DNA of 64,000 nt from Acidobacteriota bacterium (GCA_019639115.1 JAHBSM010000007.1:124001-188000), one strand, 5' to 3'; shown: positions 45,985 to 55,206, counted from the stretch's first letter. Made by a program: numbers and translations. The notes: generated by a model from the sequence alone, not told the origin.

Positions 45985-46830
45985 TTATTTTCCTCGTAAC
46001 TTGTTGGAAGAAGATTCTTTGCTGAGTTTCTTAACACTGTCTGCGGTGGGCAAATTCTCAGGCATCGTGCCGCCAAGATCCTCAATAGTCTTTCTTACTT
46101 TCTTCCCGACTTCGAAGTGAGTCTGATTGGCTTTATCCTTTCCCTTGATTTCCTCTCGTCGCAACTTTTCTTCGGTTTGAGTAGCGCGGAAAAGATTTGC
46201 CGCAAGCTCCGTGCTCCCCATGTGATCGAGAATCTGCTGACCCTTTTTCAAGCCCTTTCGCGCATGAATTTCCTTTGCCGTTAGACCTCCATACAATCCT
46301 TGATAACCATGATTCTGAAAGATGGCATAGTCTATAGGCTCTACAACTCCCGCGTCTTTTGCAGCCTCTGCCAATTGCTTATTGTGCAGCGACATTTCTT
46401 CGCGAAGAAAGATGCGCTTTTCTTCCTCAGTCTTCAGCCGTTGATACGCCTGCATCTGCTGTATTTCTTGCAGACGCGTTTGCACCGCAAAATAGGTTTG
46501 CCCTATGGCCACTATTTCTTTCGAGGAATCGGCGTTTTGTACGATCAAATAACATGCATATCGAGACAGGCGCACGTCTACTATTTCACGTTCCGCGCCT
46601 GAACCAATGGGAACCATTGTGAGGATATCCTCAAAATGGTCTAAAATGTTGATTCCACTATTCTTACAGGCTTCTTTTGCTCGCTCGATCACTGGGATAA
46701 AATGCCGAAATTGAGAATATTCAAGAACCTTGCTCAACTCCCGAGCGCTCCAAAATTCGTTTGAATCATCGTCGAATCGTTTGATTTGTTCAAAAACGGT
46801 TCGTGTTCTGTCGGTCAACTCGTCACTCAT
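45985..46830 (-). CDS. dinD: DinD-family (BRO-N antirepressor-like) protein
   Basis: About 281 aa from the ATG at 46830, which is preceded by AAGGGA; an upstream GTG overlapping nrdA is less likely. The first half follows the BRO-N/DinD pattern (EFWSARELSKVLEYSQFRHF, RLSRYACYLIVQNADSSKEI), and the second half the DinD C-terminal part (GYQGLYGGLTAKEIHARKGL, GSTELAANLFRATQTEEKL). E. coli DinD is SOS-induced and inhibits RecA. Here it lies between nrdA (11-nt gap) and nrdB (5-nt gap), so NrdR would control it. Its base composition is more AT-rich than the nrd genes, pointing to insertion. Confidence 0.9.
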   Translation of the reverse strand: MSDELTDRTRTVFEQIKRFDDDSNEFWSARELSKVLEYSQFRHFIPVIERAKEACKNSGINILDHFEDILTMVPIGSGAEREIVDVRLSRYACYLIVQNADSSKEIVAIGQTYFAVQTRLQEIQQMQAYQRLKTEEEKRIFLREEMSLHNKQLAEAAKDAGVVEPIDYAIFQNHGYQGLYGGLTAKEIHARKGLKKGQQILDHMGSTELAANLFRATQTEEKLRREEIKGKDKANQTHFEVGKKVRKTIEDLGGTMPENLPTADSVKKLSKESSSNKLRGK

Positions 46831-46841
46831 AAAATCCCTTT

Positions 46842-49247
46842 TTATTGACACGCTTCACACGCTTCCGGGTTCTCCAGTGAGCACGCTAGGGCCTCATCGT
46901 CTGTATAAACTTTCTTCGGCTCAGTGACGAAGGCGGTTTCAGTTGCGGAAACCTGAGCGATCTTTGTCGCGGGCCGCGAACGTAGGTAATACGTTGTTTT
47001 GAGGCCCTTTTGCCACGCGTACATGTACATCGACGAGAGCTTGCCGATCGTCGGGCTTTCCATGAAAAGGTTGAGCGATGCCGATTGGTCGATGTATGCT
47101 CCGCGGTCGGCCATCATATCAATAAGCGAACGCATCGGTATTTCCCACGCGGTGCGGTAGATCGCTTTGAGTTCGTCGTTGAATTCCTCGATCTCCTGCA
47201 CAGAACCTTCGGCGAGCTTGATCTTCGTGCGGATCTCGTCGGTCCACAGGCCGAGGTTCTTTAGCTCCTGAACCAGATATTTATTGACCTGGACAAAATC
47301 GCCGCTCAATGTCTCTCGTTTGAACAGGTTCGATACCTGCGGCTCGATGCATTCGTAACAGCCTGCGATCGAGGCGATGGTCGCGGTCGGTGCGATGGCG
47401 ATCATCAGTGAATTTCGCAAACCGGTCTGCTTGATCTTTTCACGCAAAGCGTCCCAACGCGGCATATCGTCCGGCGTCACGCCCCACAGGTCGAACTGCA
47501 GATCGCCACGTGCGGCACGCGTCTGTGCGAATGCCGGATGAGCACCGCGCTCTGCTGCGAGATCGGCCGAGGCGTCGAGTGCAGCGTAGTAGATCTCTTC
47601 CTGGATCTTTGCTGAGATGCGTCGGGCCTCGTCGCTGTCAAACGCGAGCCTCATCTGGAAAAACACGTCCTGCAAGCCCATCAGCCCGAGGCCGATATTG
47701 CGCCAGCGGCTATTTGACCGCGACGTTTCCGGTATCGCGTAATAGTTGAGGTCGATTACGCGGTCGAGCTGTTTGACCGCCAGCCGGACGTTACGGCGGA
47801 GCTTATCGTAATCGAACCGCCCGTCGATCATATAGCGGCTTACGTTGATCGAGCCGAGGTTGCACACGGCGGTCTCGTCGTTGCTTGTGACTTCGATGAT
47901 CTCGGTGCATAGATTCGACAGATGAACGACATTTCCGGGTTCGGCCGTCTGGTTCGATTTGCGGTTCGACGCGTCCTTGAACGACATCCAGCCGTTGCCG
48001 GTCTGCGCCATTGTGCGCATCATCTTGCCGTAAAGTTCCTGAGCCTGGACCTGACGTACATACAAACCTTCTTCTTCGGCCTTTATATACGCCGCCTCGA
48101 ATTCCTCGCCGTAGAGGTCCGGGAATGCGGCACGACCTTAGGATCGGGCAGCGACCAGACGCCCGTTCGCCTGAACGCGTTTCATGAATAGGTCAGGTAT
48201 CCAGTTTGCGATGTTCAGGTTGTGCGTACGGCGAGCCTCGTCGCCGGTATTGTCCCGCAACTCCAGGAAATCATCGATATCCGCGTGCCAGGTCTCGAGA
48301 TAGACACAGCATGCTCCTTTGCGTTTGCCGCCCTGGTTTACCGCCGCTACTGACGAATCAAGTGTCTTGAGCCAAGGCACGATGCCATTCGAATGGCCGT
48401 TCGTGCCGCGTATCAGCGACCCTTGCGAACGCACGCGGTGGTATGCGATGCCGATGCCGCCCGAGAATTTAGAGAGCATCGCGACATCAGAATACTTCTT
48501 ATAGATACTGTCGAGGCTATCCTGGGGGCTGTCGAGCAGGAAACATGACGATAGCTGCTCGTGCTTTGTACCCGAGTTGAACAGCGTCGGTGTCGAGGGC
48601 ACATACTCGAGCGACGAGAACAGGTTGTACAGGTCGATCGCCTCGTGCGGGGTCTCAGCGAGTCCGCAGGCCACTCGCATCCAGAAGCATTGCGGCGATT
48701 CGATCACGTCGCGGGTCGTCGGATTCTTTAACAGATATCGGTCGTATAGTGTACGCAGGCCGAAGAACTCGAACAGCTCATTGCGGGTCGGGTCGATCGC
48801 ATCGTTGAGCTTTCGGCTATTGTCGTTGACGAACTGCATGACACGGTCATTGACCAGGCCCTCCTTGTATCCGAAGGCAATAGACTGGGAGAACGAATGT
48901 ATCTCCTGGTTACGGACCTCTTTCTCAATGTATTGGTTGAGCAGCCGGGCGGCCATCCGCGAATATTCCGGTTCCTCGAATATCAAGCTCGCCGCCGTCT
49001 GGATCGACAGCTTGTCGAGCTCTTTGGTCGTAGCCCCGTCATACAGGCCGCTGATCGTTTTCGTCGCGATCCGCATCACATCTACGCTCGGCAGCCCGGC
49101 CGTGCAGCGAGAGATCGCGCGAACGATCTTGTTGATATCGACCGGTTCGAGTAAGCCGTTGCGTTTGCGCACCTGCATCGTCGTCTGTGTCGTATCTGTC
49201 GCCTGTCGAGCGGTTCCTGTAGCGTTCGTTCCGGGGAAATTGTCCAT
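46842..49247 (-). CDS. nrdA: Ribonucleotide reductase class Ia, alpha subunit (two compensating indels)
   Basis: The catalytic subunit, about 800 aa if the frame is restored. An ATP-cone opens the protein (MQVRKRNGLLEPVDINKIVR). SSCFLLDSPQDS, the NxCxE motif in LSNLCTEIIEV and AVCNLGSINVS give the three active-site cysteines, and CEACQ at the end is the redox pair. Two one-base changes interrupt it: an extra G near 48162-48164 and a missing G near 48127-48130. Between them the frame hits TAA at 48138; with both corrected the sequence reads NGVWSLPDPKVVPAFPDLYG. The ATG at 49247 has GAGG upstream; a GTG at 49331 is an alternative start. Confidence 0.9.
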
Positions 49248-49433
49248 AGCCAAATGCCTCAAATCTTCGTCGAACGGAGGCAGGTCGCCGGCGGGGATGT
49301 GTTCAATTGAGAGAGAAACTCCCCCGTTCACGCCCTTTATTTATCGCAGAGCATGACCGCCTTCCGTACGTTTGTGTTGAATTGCCGCAGTGCTTTTCCG
49401 CCTATGAGTACGGCGAGATTCCCTGCAGTGGAT

Positions 49434-49481
49434 ATAGACTATATTGTGTGGTTCGCCCTTTGTCAACACAAAATCTAGTGG
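49434..49481 (-). promoter_or_regulatory. Two NrdR-like boxes
   Basis: On the minus strand CCACTAGATTTTGTGT (49466-49481) and ACACAATATAGTCTAT (49434-49449) resemble the NrdR box ACACWATATATWGTGT; the first matches well, the second strongly in its left half. Their centres are 32 bp apart, about three helical turns, the spacing expected for NrdR. One box covers the -10 element and the other abuts the -35, so binding would repress nrdA-dinD-nrdB when dNTP or ATP signals demand. Confidence 0.8.
49438..49466 (-). promoter_or_regulatory. Sigma70 promoter of the nrd operon
   Basis: On the minus strand a perfect TTGACA (49461-49466) is followed after 17 bp by TATAGT (49438-49443). The start should lie near 49431, giving a leader of 100-185 nt depending on the nrdA start. 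The rest of 49482-49708 shows only short imperfect inverted repeats and no gene. Confidence 0.85.
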
Positions 49482-49708
49482 TTTGTGTTAATTTTTTGGC
49501 AATACCGATAACGTCAATTATTTCAACGTTTACCGCGCGCCGCCTAATGTAACGGGTCAAAGTATCCGTAACACGCCGTTAACACATTTAAGCGCAATGA
49601 GTTAAGCATTGTTTTGCAGTGATCGAGACGAAAGTCGAGATCATTTCGCACTGTTAAAGACCGCTACAAGATCGCGTTGGCATCGATTACACATCATCCT
49701 CGCCGCAA

Positions 49709-49739
49709 CAAAAAAGGCCGGACGAAAACCGCCCGGCCC
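49709..49739 (-). terminator. Intrinsic terminator of the metzincin operon
   Basis: On the minus strand GGCCGG and CCGGCC, extended by G-C pairs through GGCCGGGCG and CGTCCGGCC with a GTTTT loop, are followed by TTTTTTG. It lies about 25 nt after the stop of the gene at 49761. Confidence 0.85.
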
Positions 49740-49760
49740 GCAGATCAACAATGTTGCAAA

Positions 49761-50405
49761 CTAGTCAATCAAATGCCGATTCCTTTCGAACCAGGCTTTC
49801 CAGGCATCGGGACTAAACCGATCCATGCCTTTTGGGCCATATGCGATGGTGCGAGATAAACATTCCACGACATATCGATTCGTTGGCAACACGGCAAAGT
49901 CCGAACCATATTCGCCACCACTTGTATCGTCTAGCAATTCGTACAATTTTCGATACGATTCTTTTGATTGGATCAACGAAAGCTTTTCTATCGCTCGCGT
50001 CCGAACTCCGAGTATTTCGGACGTCAGCTCCTCGAGGATTACTTGAAAATGCCCGTTGTCTCCAAGTTTCACCAAGGCCACTGATATCGCAATGCCGCAA
50101 TCACGATATAGTGCCAAGTGTGCGTTTAGGTAGGGCACTATCCTACGTTCATTTTGAGTGATGTACGGGGCGACTGCCTTCTCGCATGCGGCCGGGGATG
50201 CAGCTGAATTTAGCTGTCTTCTCAACTCCTCGGCTTGCGGGAAATCAGCAAAAGCTTTTTCCGCAGCCGCCCGATTGGCTCGTGCGACGTCATTCATTTC
50301 CTGCGACTTCCGCAGAATCTCAGGATCTTGAGCACTGCCATAAGTAGCGAAAAGAGTTAGTCCAAGTGCTAGAATAAGTCCTCTTACAAGATTTCCATTT
50401 GTCAT
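49761..50405 (-). CDS. Secreted HEAT-like protein of unknown function
   Basis: A 214-aa protein starting at the ATG that follows GGAGGATTAAA. The signal peptide is GNLVRGLILALGLTLFATYG, ending near SAQ. The mature chain is helical, with Cys in SAASPAACEKAV and LYRDCGIAI, and a repeat-like region (GHFQVILEELTSEILGVRTR, then AIEKLSLIQSKESYRKLYEL) suggesting HEAT/ARM-type helices. Its start overlaps the metzincin stop as ATGA, so it is made in step with the protease and could be its inhibitor, adaptor or chaperone. Confidence 0.72.
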   Translation of the reverse strand: MTNGNLVRGLILALGLTLFATYGSAQDPEILRKSQEMNDVARANRAAAEKAFADFPQAEELRRQLNSAASPAACEKAVAPYITQNERRIVPYLNAHLALYRDCGIAISVALVKLGDNGHFQVILEELTSEILGVRTRAIEKLSLIQSKESYRKLYELLDDTSGGEYGSDFAVLPTNRYVVECLSRTIAYGPKGMDRFSPDAWKAWFERNRHLID

Positions 50406-53221
50406 TTTAATCCTCCAAACTGGCCTGTACGTGAAAATGTAGTTGTTCTCCATTGTGGCTCTCGAACTCTGCATTGGTTCACCGTTCCCTCTAAATATCC
50501 ACCGAACATTAGATCTCGTTCGTAAAACGGTCGTTCCGGATCGTTAGGGCTTGCCGGGTCAGGCTCGTAAGTGTGAAGACTGCCCATCGCATGACCGATT
50601 TCATGAGCCGCAGTAATAAGCGAACCATTGTTCTCAAAACTCCTTAAACCTATCCAAATGTGTCGTGTTTGGAGAAAGGTATAGCCAAGTATGTCGTCCT
50701 GATTAAAATTCATGCCGACATAATACAAATTTGTGGTTCCGGAACCAGGATTCAGACCGTTCTTTATGGCGTTAATTTCGTCATAAGAACTTGGAATGCT
50801 AGAATCTGCCCGTCTCAGCTTTCGATCGCGGTCAAGATCGAAGTTCACCGTGAATGGAGTGCCGTGAGTAACGGTGAAGTAAATATTAGCCTGCCGTCCC
50901 CAAGTCGTATTGTTCAAATAGTTCTGAAGTTCAGCGGCGTTCGGTAGGGTTGGGGCTGGTATGTTTGTGTTGTTAGCACGCGTATCGCATCGACCGTTTG
51001 GTCCGGCAGAGATTATATTTTTTGTCGGATCGTTGGGGTCGGCAATTTCCTGATCGTCACCACGTTTTATCGAGTCGAGATAATCATTCGCTCCTCTGGT
51101 CACGCAAATCGCGCCCTGAAAACCAGTAAACAGCTCGGTGACGGGAGCGTACTCTCGCATTTCCGCCTTAAGTTCAGACGTGAAGATAACGTCATCTCCT
51201 TGGATCTCAGTTTCGAGAATGCCATTCTCTCCCGTCATAACAGAGCGGGTTCGAGCCGGATACCCGGGAGGACGTTGACCAATCGGCACTGGAGCAATCG
51301 CATCGTCACCATACGCGACTGTGTCAATGACTCCATTCGGCCCAGGTGTAAAAATGTAAGCTCGACGATTTGGAAGACCTTGACCTTGCGGAGTTGCCTG
51401 AACGTCGTCGTTCTCTTCAGTTACTGCGTAGAGAACAATATTTTTTTCCACTCTAGGTAGGACCTCTACTCTCAATTGCTCGGCCTCTCGGGTTAGCAGG
51501 TCTTGATTGGCAGCCTTTACACTTATTCCAGGATGTCTTGTTGATGATGCGTTCGCATTGACGGTTATCAACTGGGCATTTGTGCTATTGACGGTCGTTT
51601 GTGAGAGTGTAATGTTTGGCTCTGAGGGCTCAAGAACGAAACTTCCGCTAGCACCCGATGGAACCACTTTTATCCTGAGGCGATTACCTCCGTCCTTTGG
51701 AACATAAAAGAAACGGTCAAAATAATTATTCAGCCGTTCGAACTCGACTCGATCATATCCGGTGCATTCATTTTCTTCGACAAACTCAACGCTAGAAACC
51801 GTGAACGATCTGTCCCGTCGTACATTGGATTCGTTTCCAAATCTAGCTTCGAGCTTGATGTTGTTCCTCTCGCTGCTTCTCTCCCAGCCCCTAATCTGAA
51901 TCTGCTGAGGCTGATCACCGGAATATGAAACTTCATCAACATCCTGAGTCGGCGAAATGGCAAATTTCGCCTCGCCGGTTCTCCATTCACCGTTTTGCCT
52001 GACGGAGATCTGATTCTTGAATCTCAGCCGAGTTATATGATTCGCTGGTGCGTTTCGTGTTCGAACCGTAATTGTCACGACCGAGCCTTTCATAACTGAA
52101 CCTATATCCGGAATCTCAACGCTTGGATTCGCAGCGTTCACATTGAAAGGCACCGGATTACTCAGCGGTGAATTACCAGGCACTTGTTCAAACCCGTTTC
52201 CAGCTACACCGCGTGATCTCACCTTTACCGCTCTCGTTCCTGGATCAGCCGATGCAGAGACGGCGAACGTTGCGTTTATTTCGGTTGATGTAGACGAGTT
52301 GATAGCTCGCGCAACACCGAGTCCATCGATCTCAACATCCGGATTGAACCCGAAATTTGACCCCGAAATCGTCACAGCAATCTGATCGCCTGCGTCGCCT
52401 ACGTCAGGTGAGATGTTACTGATCAACGGAGAGTTGTCGCCGACACGGAACGTGACAGGGTTACTTGTTTGACCGTTAACGGATAAGCGGATCTCACGAG
52501 GGCCCACCTGTGCGCTTTGAGCAATTTGGAGTTCGATCTCTAGAACCTCGATCGTATTCGGCAGTTGGCCCGGACGAATACTTGCCGTAATACCATTTCC
52601 GGAAATTTGAAGATTTTGTCCATTTCCGAAAAGTCCCGTTCCACGCAACATTGTAACAATATTCTGCCCCGGCAACGCCCCTGGTACATCGATACTGTTC
52701 AATTGTAGCGGCCGCTGTGTCGAGATAGTAACAAAAGTAGTTGCCGCCTTGTAGATCTGATAGTAGTAATAGGCGGTCGGACCAGAACCGAAATTGTACG
52801 GCGACGGAAAATTTCCTTGAAAGAAATTGAATCCGTAATAGTCAATGAACACGGGCTGCCCACCAACAATGTAGTAGAAATACGCTCCTAAAAAGTGATC
52901 TCCGTGGATCTTATAGGTGGTGGCGTAGTTTGCATGTCTTTCAGTCCAGGCAGAAATGTACGAGCCATTGTAGTTCATTACTCGCTGAGTTGAAGCTGCC
53001 AGGATCGAATTTTCGTAAAGGAATGCCTGAATGCCGGGATCGTAGTAATACCAAACGCTATAGTCGAGTACTGTACCTGTTTCTGCGTACAATATCATTT
53101 GGCTTGTCGGGTTAGCTTGATCAAGTTCGATGTACGAATATCCATAGCTTTGGGCTTTAGCATCCAATACAAGGAAGAAAAAAGCAAAAATAAAGATGAA
53201 CGGCAAAAATCGAGTGCTCAT
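50402..53221 (-). CDS. Large secreted metzincin-type metalloprotease with IPT/TIG-like domains
   Basis: A 939-aa protein with a signal peptide (STRFLPFIFIFAFFFLVLD, then AKAQ). Residues about 30-150 are Tyr-rich (YYYDPGIQAFLYENS). Ig-like/IPT-TIG modules follow, for example SPLISNISPDVGDAGDQIAV at about 265. The C-terminal domain has H873-E-I-G-H877-AMGSL-H883, the full metzincin HExxHxxGxxH site, and a downstream Met-turn candidate, M905 in RDLMFGG. The protease domain is at the very end, so the long N-terminal part may be an adhesive or inhibitory region. Neighbours overlap or touch it (1 nt before, ATGA after). Base composition is AT-richer than the core genes around it. Confidence 0.85.
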   Translation of the reverse strand: MSTRFLPFIFIFAFFFLVLDAKAQSYGYSYIELDQANPTSQMILYAETGTVLDYSVWYYYDPGIQAFLYENSILAASTQRVMNYNGSYISAWTERHANYATTYKIHGDHFLGAYFYYIVGGQPVFIDYYGFNFFQGNFPSPYNFGSGPTAYYYYQIYKAATTFVTISTQRPLQLNSIDVPGALPGQNIVTMLRGTGLFGNGQNLQISGNGITASIRPGQLPNTIEVLEIELQIAQSAQVGPREIRLSVNGQTSNPVTFRVGDNSPLISNISPDVGDAGDQIAVTISGSNFGFNPDVEIDGLGVARAINSSTSTEINATFAVSASADPGTRAVKVRSRGVAGNGFEQVPGNSPLSNPVPFNVNAANPSVEIPDIGSVMKGSVVTITVRTRNAPANHITRLRFKNQISVRQNGEWRTGEAKFAISPTQDVDEVSYSGDQPQQIQIRGWERSSERNNIKLEARFGNESNVRRDRSFTVSSVEFVEENECTGYDRVEFERLNNYFDRFFYVPKDGGNRLRIKVVPSGASGSFVLEPSEPNITLSQTTVNSTNAQLITVNANASSTRHPGISVKAANQDLLTREAEQLRVEVLPRVEKNIVLYAVTEENDDVQATPQGQGLPNRRAYIFTPGPNGVIDTVAYGDDAIAPVPIGQRPPGYPARTRSVMTGENGILETEIQGDDVIFTSELKAEMREYAPVTELFTGFQGAICVTRGANDYLDSIKRGDDQEIADPNDPTKNIISAGPNGRCDTRANNTNIPAPTLPNAAELQNYLNNTTWGRQANIYFTVTHGTPFTVNFDLDRDRKLRRADSSIPSSYDEINAIKNGLNPGSGTTNLYYVGMNFNQDDILGYTFLQTRHIWIGLRSFENNGSLITAAHEIGHAMGSLHTYEPDPASPNDPERPFYERDLMFGGYLEGTVNQCRVREPQWRTTTFSRTGQFGGLK

Positions 53222-53222
53222 A

Positions 53223-53840
53223 TTATTTCACCTCCTTCGTCGTTATATTCAGCTCGAGATTAGGGATGATCTTGGCGCGGGCGAAAGTATCAAATTCATT
53301 GAACTTTTCCGAACCAAATGAATTGTTTAGCCGATCTCGAAATTGAATGATCGTTTGATTGCGCTCTTGTTGCAGATTCTGCAATTCGAGCGGCGGCGGG
53401 GGAATGTCGTTTGGCGAAGAAACCTTACCATTTTTAAAAGCTGAACGTGCAGCCGCGATTACGCTTTTCGCCCTTTCATCAACCTGCCGCACAGCCACGA
53501 TGCAATCATTCGCAGTTTCAAAAAGCAATCTGCTCTGATTACCGTCCAGCCGAGCTTGTTCCTCGTAAAGCTTGTAATAGTCGAGCGAGCCTCCATCCGC
53601 CGCGACACGTTGAGCCTGCTCCTGAAGCCCGACAAGATGATTAAAAAGAACAAAATAAATGATGTGATCAGGTACCGATTCAACATCCTGTAGCGAGTCT
53701 TTATACTTGAGACCTGATGCTCGTTCGACCATCGGGGTAGTTGGGCTAGCCAATGACCTAATCTGTTCGAAGACGATCGGGTTGTGATAAGCAAACTGCC
53801 CCGCGATGGATAACGCTCCAATCATTAACAGGAACGACAA
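53223..53840 (-). CDS. Exported coiled protein of unknown function; signal peptide interrupted by TGA
   Basis: The body has helical, coil-like segments (EEQARLDGNQSRLLFETAND and LQNLQQERNQTIIQFRDRL). The best-supported ATG is at 53870, five bases after GGAG, but seven codons later an in-frame TGA (53847-53849) interrupts what would be a normal signal peptide: KRIIRI, stop, FALSFLLMIGALSIAG. If the stop is real, expression would need a TTG at 53840. The gene ends 1 nt before the protease start. I do not recognise a family. Confidence 0.65.
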   Translation of the reverse strand: MSFLLMIGALSIAGQFAYHNPIVFEQIRSLASPTTPMVERASGLKYKDSLQDVESVPDHIIYFVLFNHLVGLQEQAQRVAADGGSLDYYKLYEEQARLDGNQSRLLFETANDCIVAVRQVDERAKSVIAAARSAFKNGKVSSPNDIPPPPLELQNLQQERNQTIIQFRDRLNNSFGSEKFNEFDTFARAKIIPNLELNITTKEVK

Positions 53841-53870
53841 GGCGAATCATATGCGTATAATTCGTTTCAT

Positions 53871-54229
53871 AGTTTCTCCATTAGCAAATTGAGAAACCCA
53901 AAAGCAGTTGGACGACGGAACTAGTTTTCGGCTCGCTCAAAAGAAAGGTTGAGTCTCTACGGGGTTTTACGCTAAGATAGGTGTTGCTTAGACGGCCTAT
54001 CTGTTGTCCTAAACCGAGGCAGAGACGGTTATAAACAAGCGAGCCCTGAGATCTATTGCAAGTAGGTCTCAGGGCGTTTCTTGTTTGACGACAATTGAAT
54101 CGGGCACCCGGCTCGCGAGGCAGCATTGATCTCACACTGGTCTATCGTACCGCCTGGATAGACGGACAACCTGGAGAAAGCAAATGGGAGACACGCGGGA
54201 AACATAAATTGTTTGTGTCCGAATCTCCC
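53871..54229 (-). other. Long hairpin-rich leader or structured RNA upstream of the metzincin operon
   Basis: About 355 nt separate the promoter from the first ribosome-binding site. The RNA would begin with a compound hairpin (54186-54229) using AAACA/TGTTT and GACAC/GTGTC pairs closed by GGGA/TCCC. A long stem follows at 54033-54086, then a GATAGG/CCTATC hairpin at about 53979-54004. A 50-codon open frame beginning MFPACLPFAF overlaps the first part but shows no family likeness. No match to riboswitch, 6S, tmRNA, RNase P or SRP consensus words was found by eye. Confidence 0.45.
54033..54086. terminator. Bidirectional long hairpin within the leader
   Basis: Nested perfect arms AAACAAG with CTTGTTT and GCCCTGAGA with TCTCAGGGC enclose a 15-nt loop. 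The outer arm supplies short T-rich flanks on both strands, so it could end transcription or act as an attenuator for the metzincin operon. Without a U-run it is weaker than a standard terminator. Confidence 0.45.
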
Positions 54230-54231
54230 TG

Positions 54232-54260
54232 ATCCTATCCGAAAATGTCGGGCATGTCAA
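54232..54260 (-). promoter_or_regulatory. Sigma70-type promoter of the metzincin operon
   Basis: On the minus strand perfect TTGACA (54255-54260), a 17-bp spacer and TAGGAT (54232-54237). Initiation near 54226 would place the first hairpin at the extreme 5' end of the RNA. An 11-T run just upstream (54265-54275) could end plus-strand transcripts. Confidence 0.7.
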
Positions 54261-54335
54261 GCTGTTTTTTTTTTTGACGCAGGCTATTTATTGCAAATAG
54301 GAAGGTTAGCGGTCTCTGAGTCTGAGGTCCCCGCT

Positions 54336-55097
54336 TCACCCAACCACCAAACTATCATAGGCAAATTGGACATTCGCGGGCAGCAGTTTCGTATCGCGGG
54401 CGTGGAGGATGTCGTGGTTGAGGTGAGTAAGGAACGCGCGTTTCGGCTTGAGGTCGGCGATGTATGCGAGGGCTTCTTCGAGACAGAGATGTGTGGTGTG
54501 CGGTTTGATGCGGACGCAGTCGAGCACGAGCACATCGAGATCGCGTAGAGCGTCCATCGACTCAGGCGGTATCACCTTGAGGTCGGTCGCATATGCGAAA
54601 TCGTTAAATCGATAGGCGATGACGGGCAGCTTGCCGTGGATGACCTCGATCGGTGTTATCTCGAGCCCTCGCCCAATGCAGAACGTGCCTCCGGGTACGA
54701 CCGTGTGCGGTACAAGCTGCGGCAGGCCGCCGCCGAAGTGTGTCGGCTCAAAGATGTATTGGAATATCCGCTTTAGGTCTCTCCAGGCCGGTTCGTTCGC
54801 GTAAACGGGCATCGCTCCGTGGCGAAAATTTAGAGGCCGGATGTCGTCGAGTCCAAAAACATGATCGACGTGGCAATGCGTTATAAGCACGGCATCGAGC
54901 CTGCGAATTCCGGCCCGCAGAGCCTGTTGACGAAAATCGATCGAAGTATCTACCACGATGCGGGTCGGACCGAACTCGATGAGCACTGACACGCGGAGAC
55001 GTTTGTCTCGTGGGTCATCAGAGACACACGTTTCGCATTCGCATCCGATCGAGGGAACACCGGTCGAGGTCCCCGTACCGAGGAAAGTAAGTTTCAT
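54336..55097 (-). CDS. MBL-fold metallohydrolase, PhnP-like
   Basis: A 253-aa metallo-beta-lactamase-fold hydrolase. The opening LTFLGTGTSTGVPSIGCEC and the metal motif THCHVDHVFGLDDIRPL, then late metal ligands in THLNHD, resemble PhnP, which opens cyclic phosphate diesters of ribose. The first metal motif reads H-C-H-x-D-H rather than H-x-H-x-D-H with a small residue, still compatible with two-metal binding. Two Cys in CECETCVSDDP may bind structural zinc as in PhnP. No phosphonate genes are nearby, so the substrate may differ. Confidence 0.87.
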   Translation of the reverse strand: MKLTFLGTGTSTGVPSIGCECETCVSDDPRDKRLRVSVLIEFGPTRIVVDTSIDFRQQALRAGIRRLDAVLITHCHVDHVFGLDDIRPLNFRHGAMPVYANEPAWRDLKRIFQYIFEPTHFGGGLPQLVPHTVVPGGTFCIGRGLEITPIEVIHGKLPVIAYRFNDFAYATDLKVIPPESMDALRDLDVLVLDCVRIKPHTTHLCLEEALAYIADLKPKRAFLTHLNHDILHARDTKLLPANVQFAYDSLVVG

Positions 55098-55206
55098 TGG
55101 TCGTGAGCCGCTTCTCGGACTTGGACAAGAGCGGAACGTGATGACAACGGACGCGATCGCCCTATTTGTTCTTATCTACGGACCGGGTCCGATGATCGGT
55201 ACGGAT

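Noticed and set aside
48066..48137. nrdA as two separate genes or a split-gene/intein event
   Set aside because: Correcting one extra and one missing G restores a continuous, family-like sequence; there is no intein or intron sequence between the halves.
48577..49356. Plus-strand open frame of 259 codons
   Set aside because: Antisense to the N-terminal half of nrdA; low-complexity Ser/Arg composition.
53881..54135. Minus-strand frame of 84 codons in the metzincin leader
   Set aside because: No family likeness, Arg/Cys-rich, and it overlaps strong RNA hairpins; better explained as untranslated leader.
53871..54229. Leader as tmRNA, RNase P RNA, 6S RNA or SRP RNA
   Set aside because: None of the conserved words of these RNAs could be found on either strand, although a covariance search could still overturn this.
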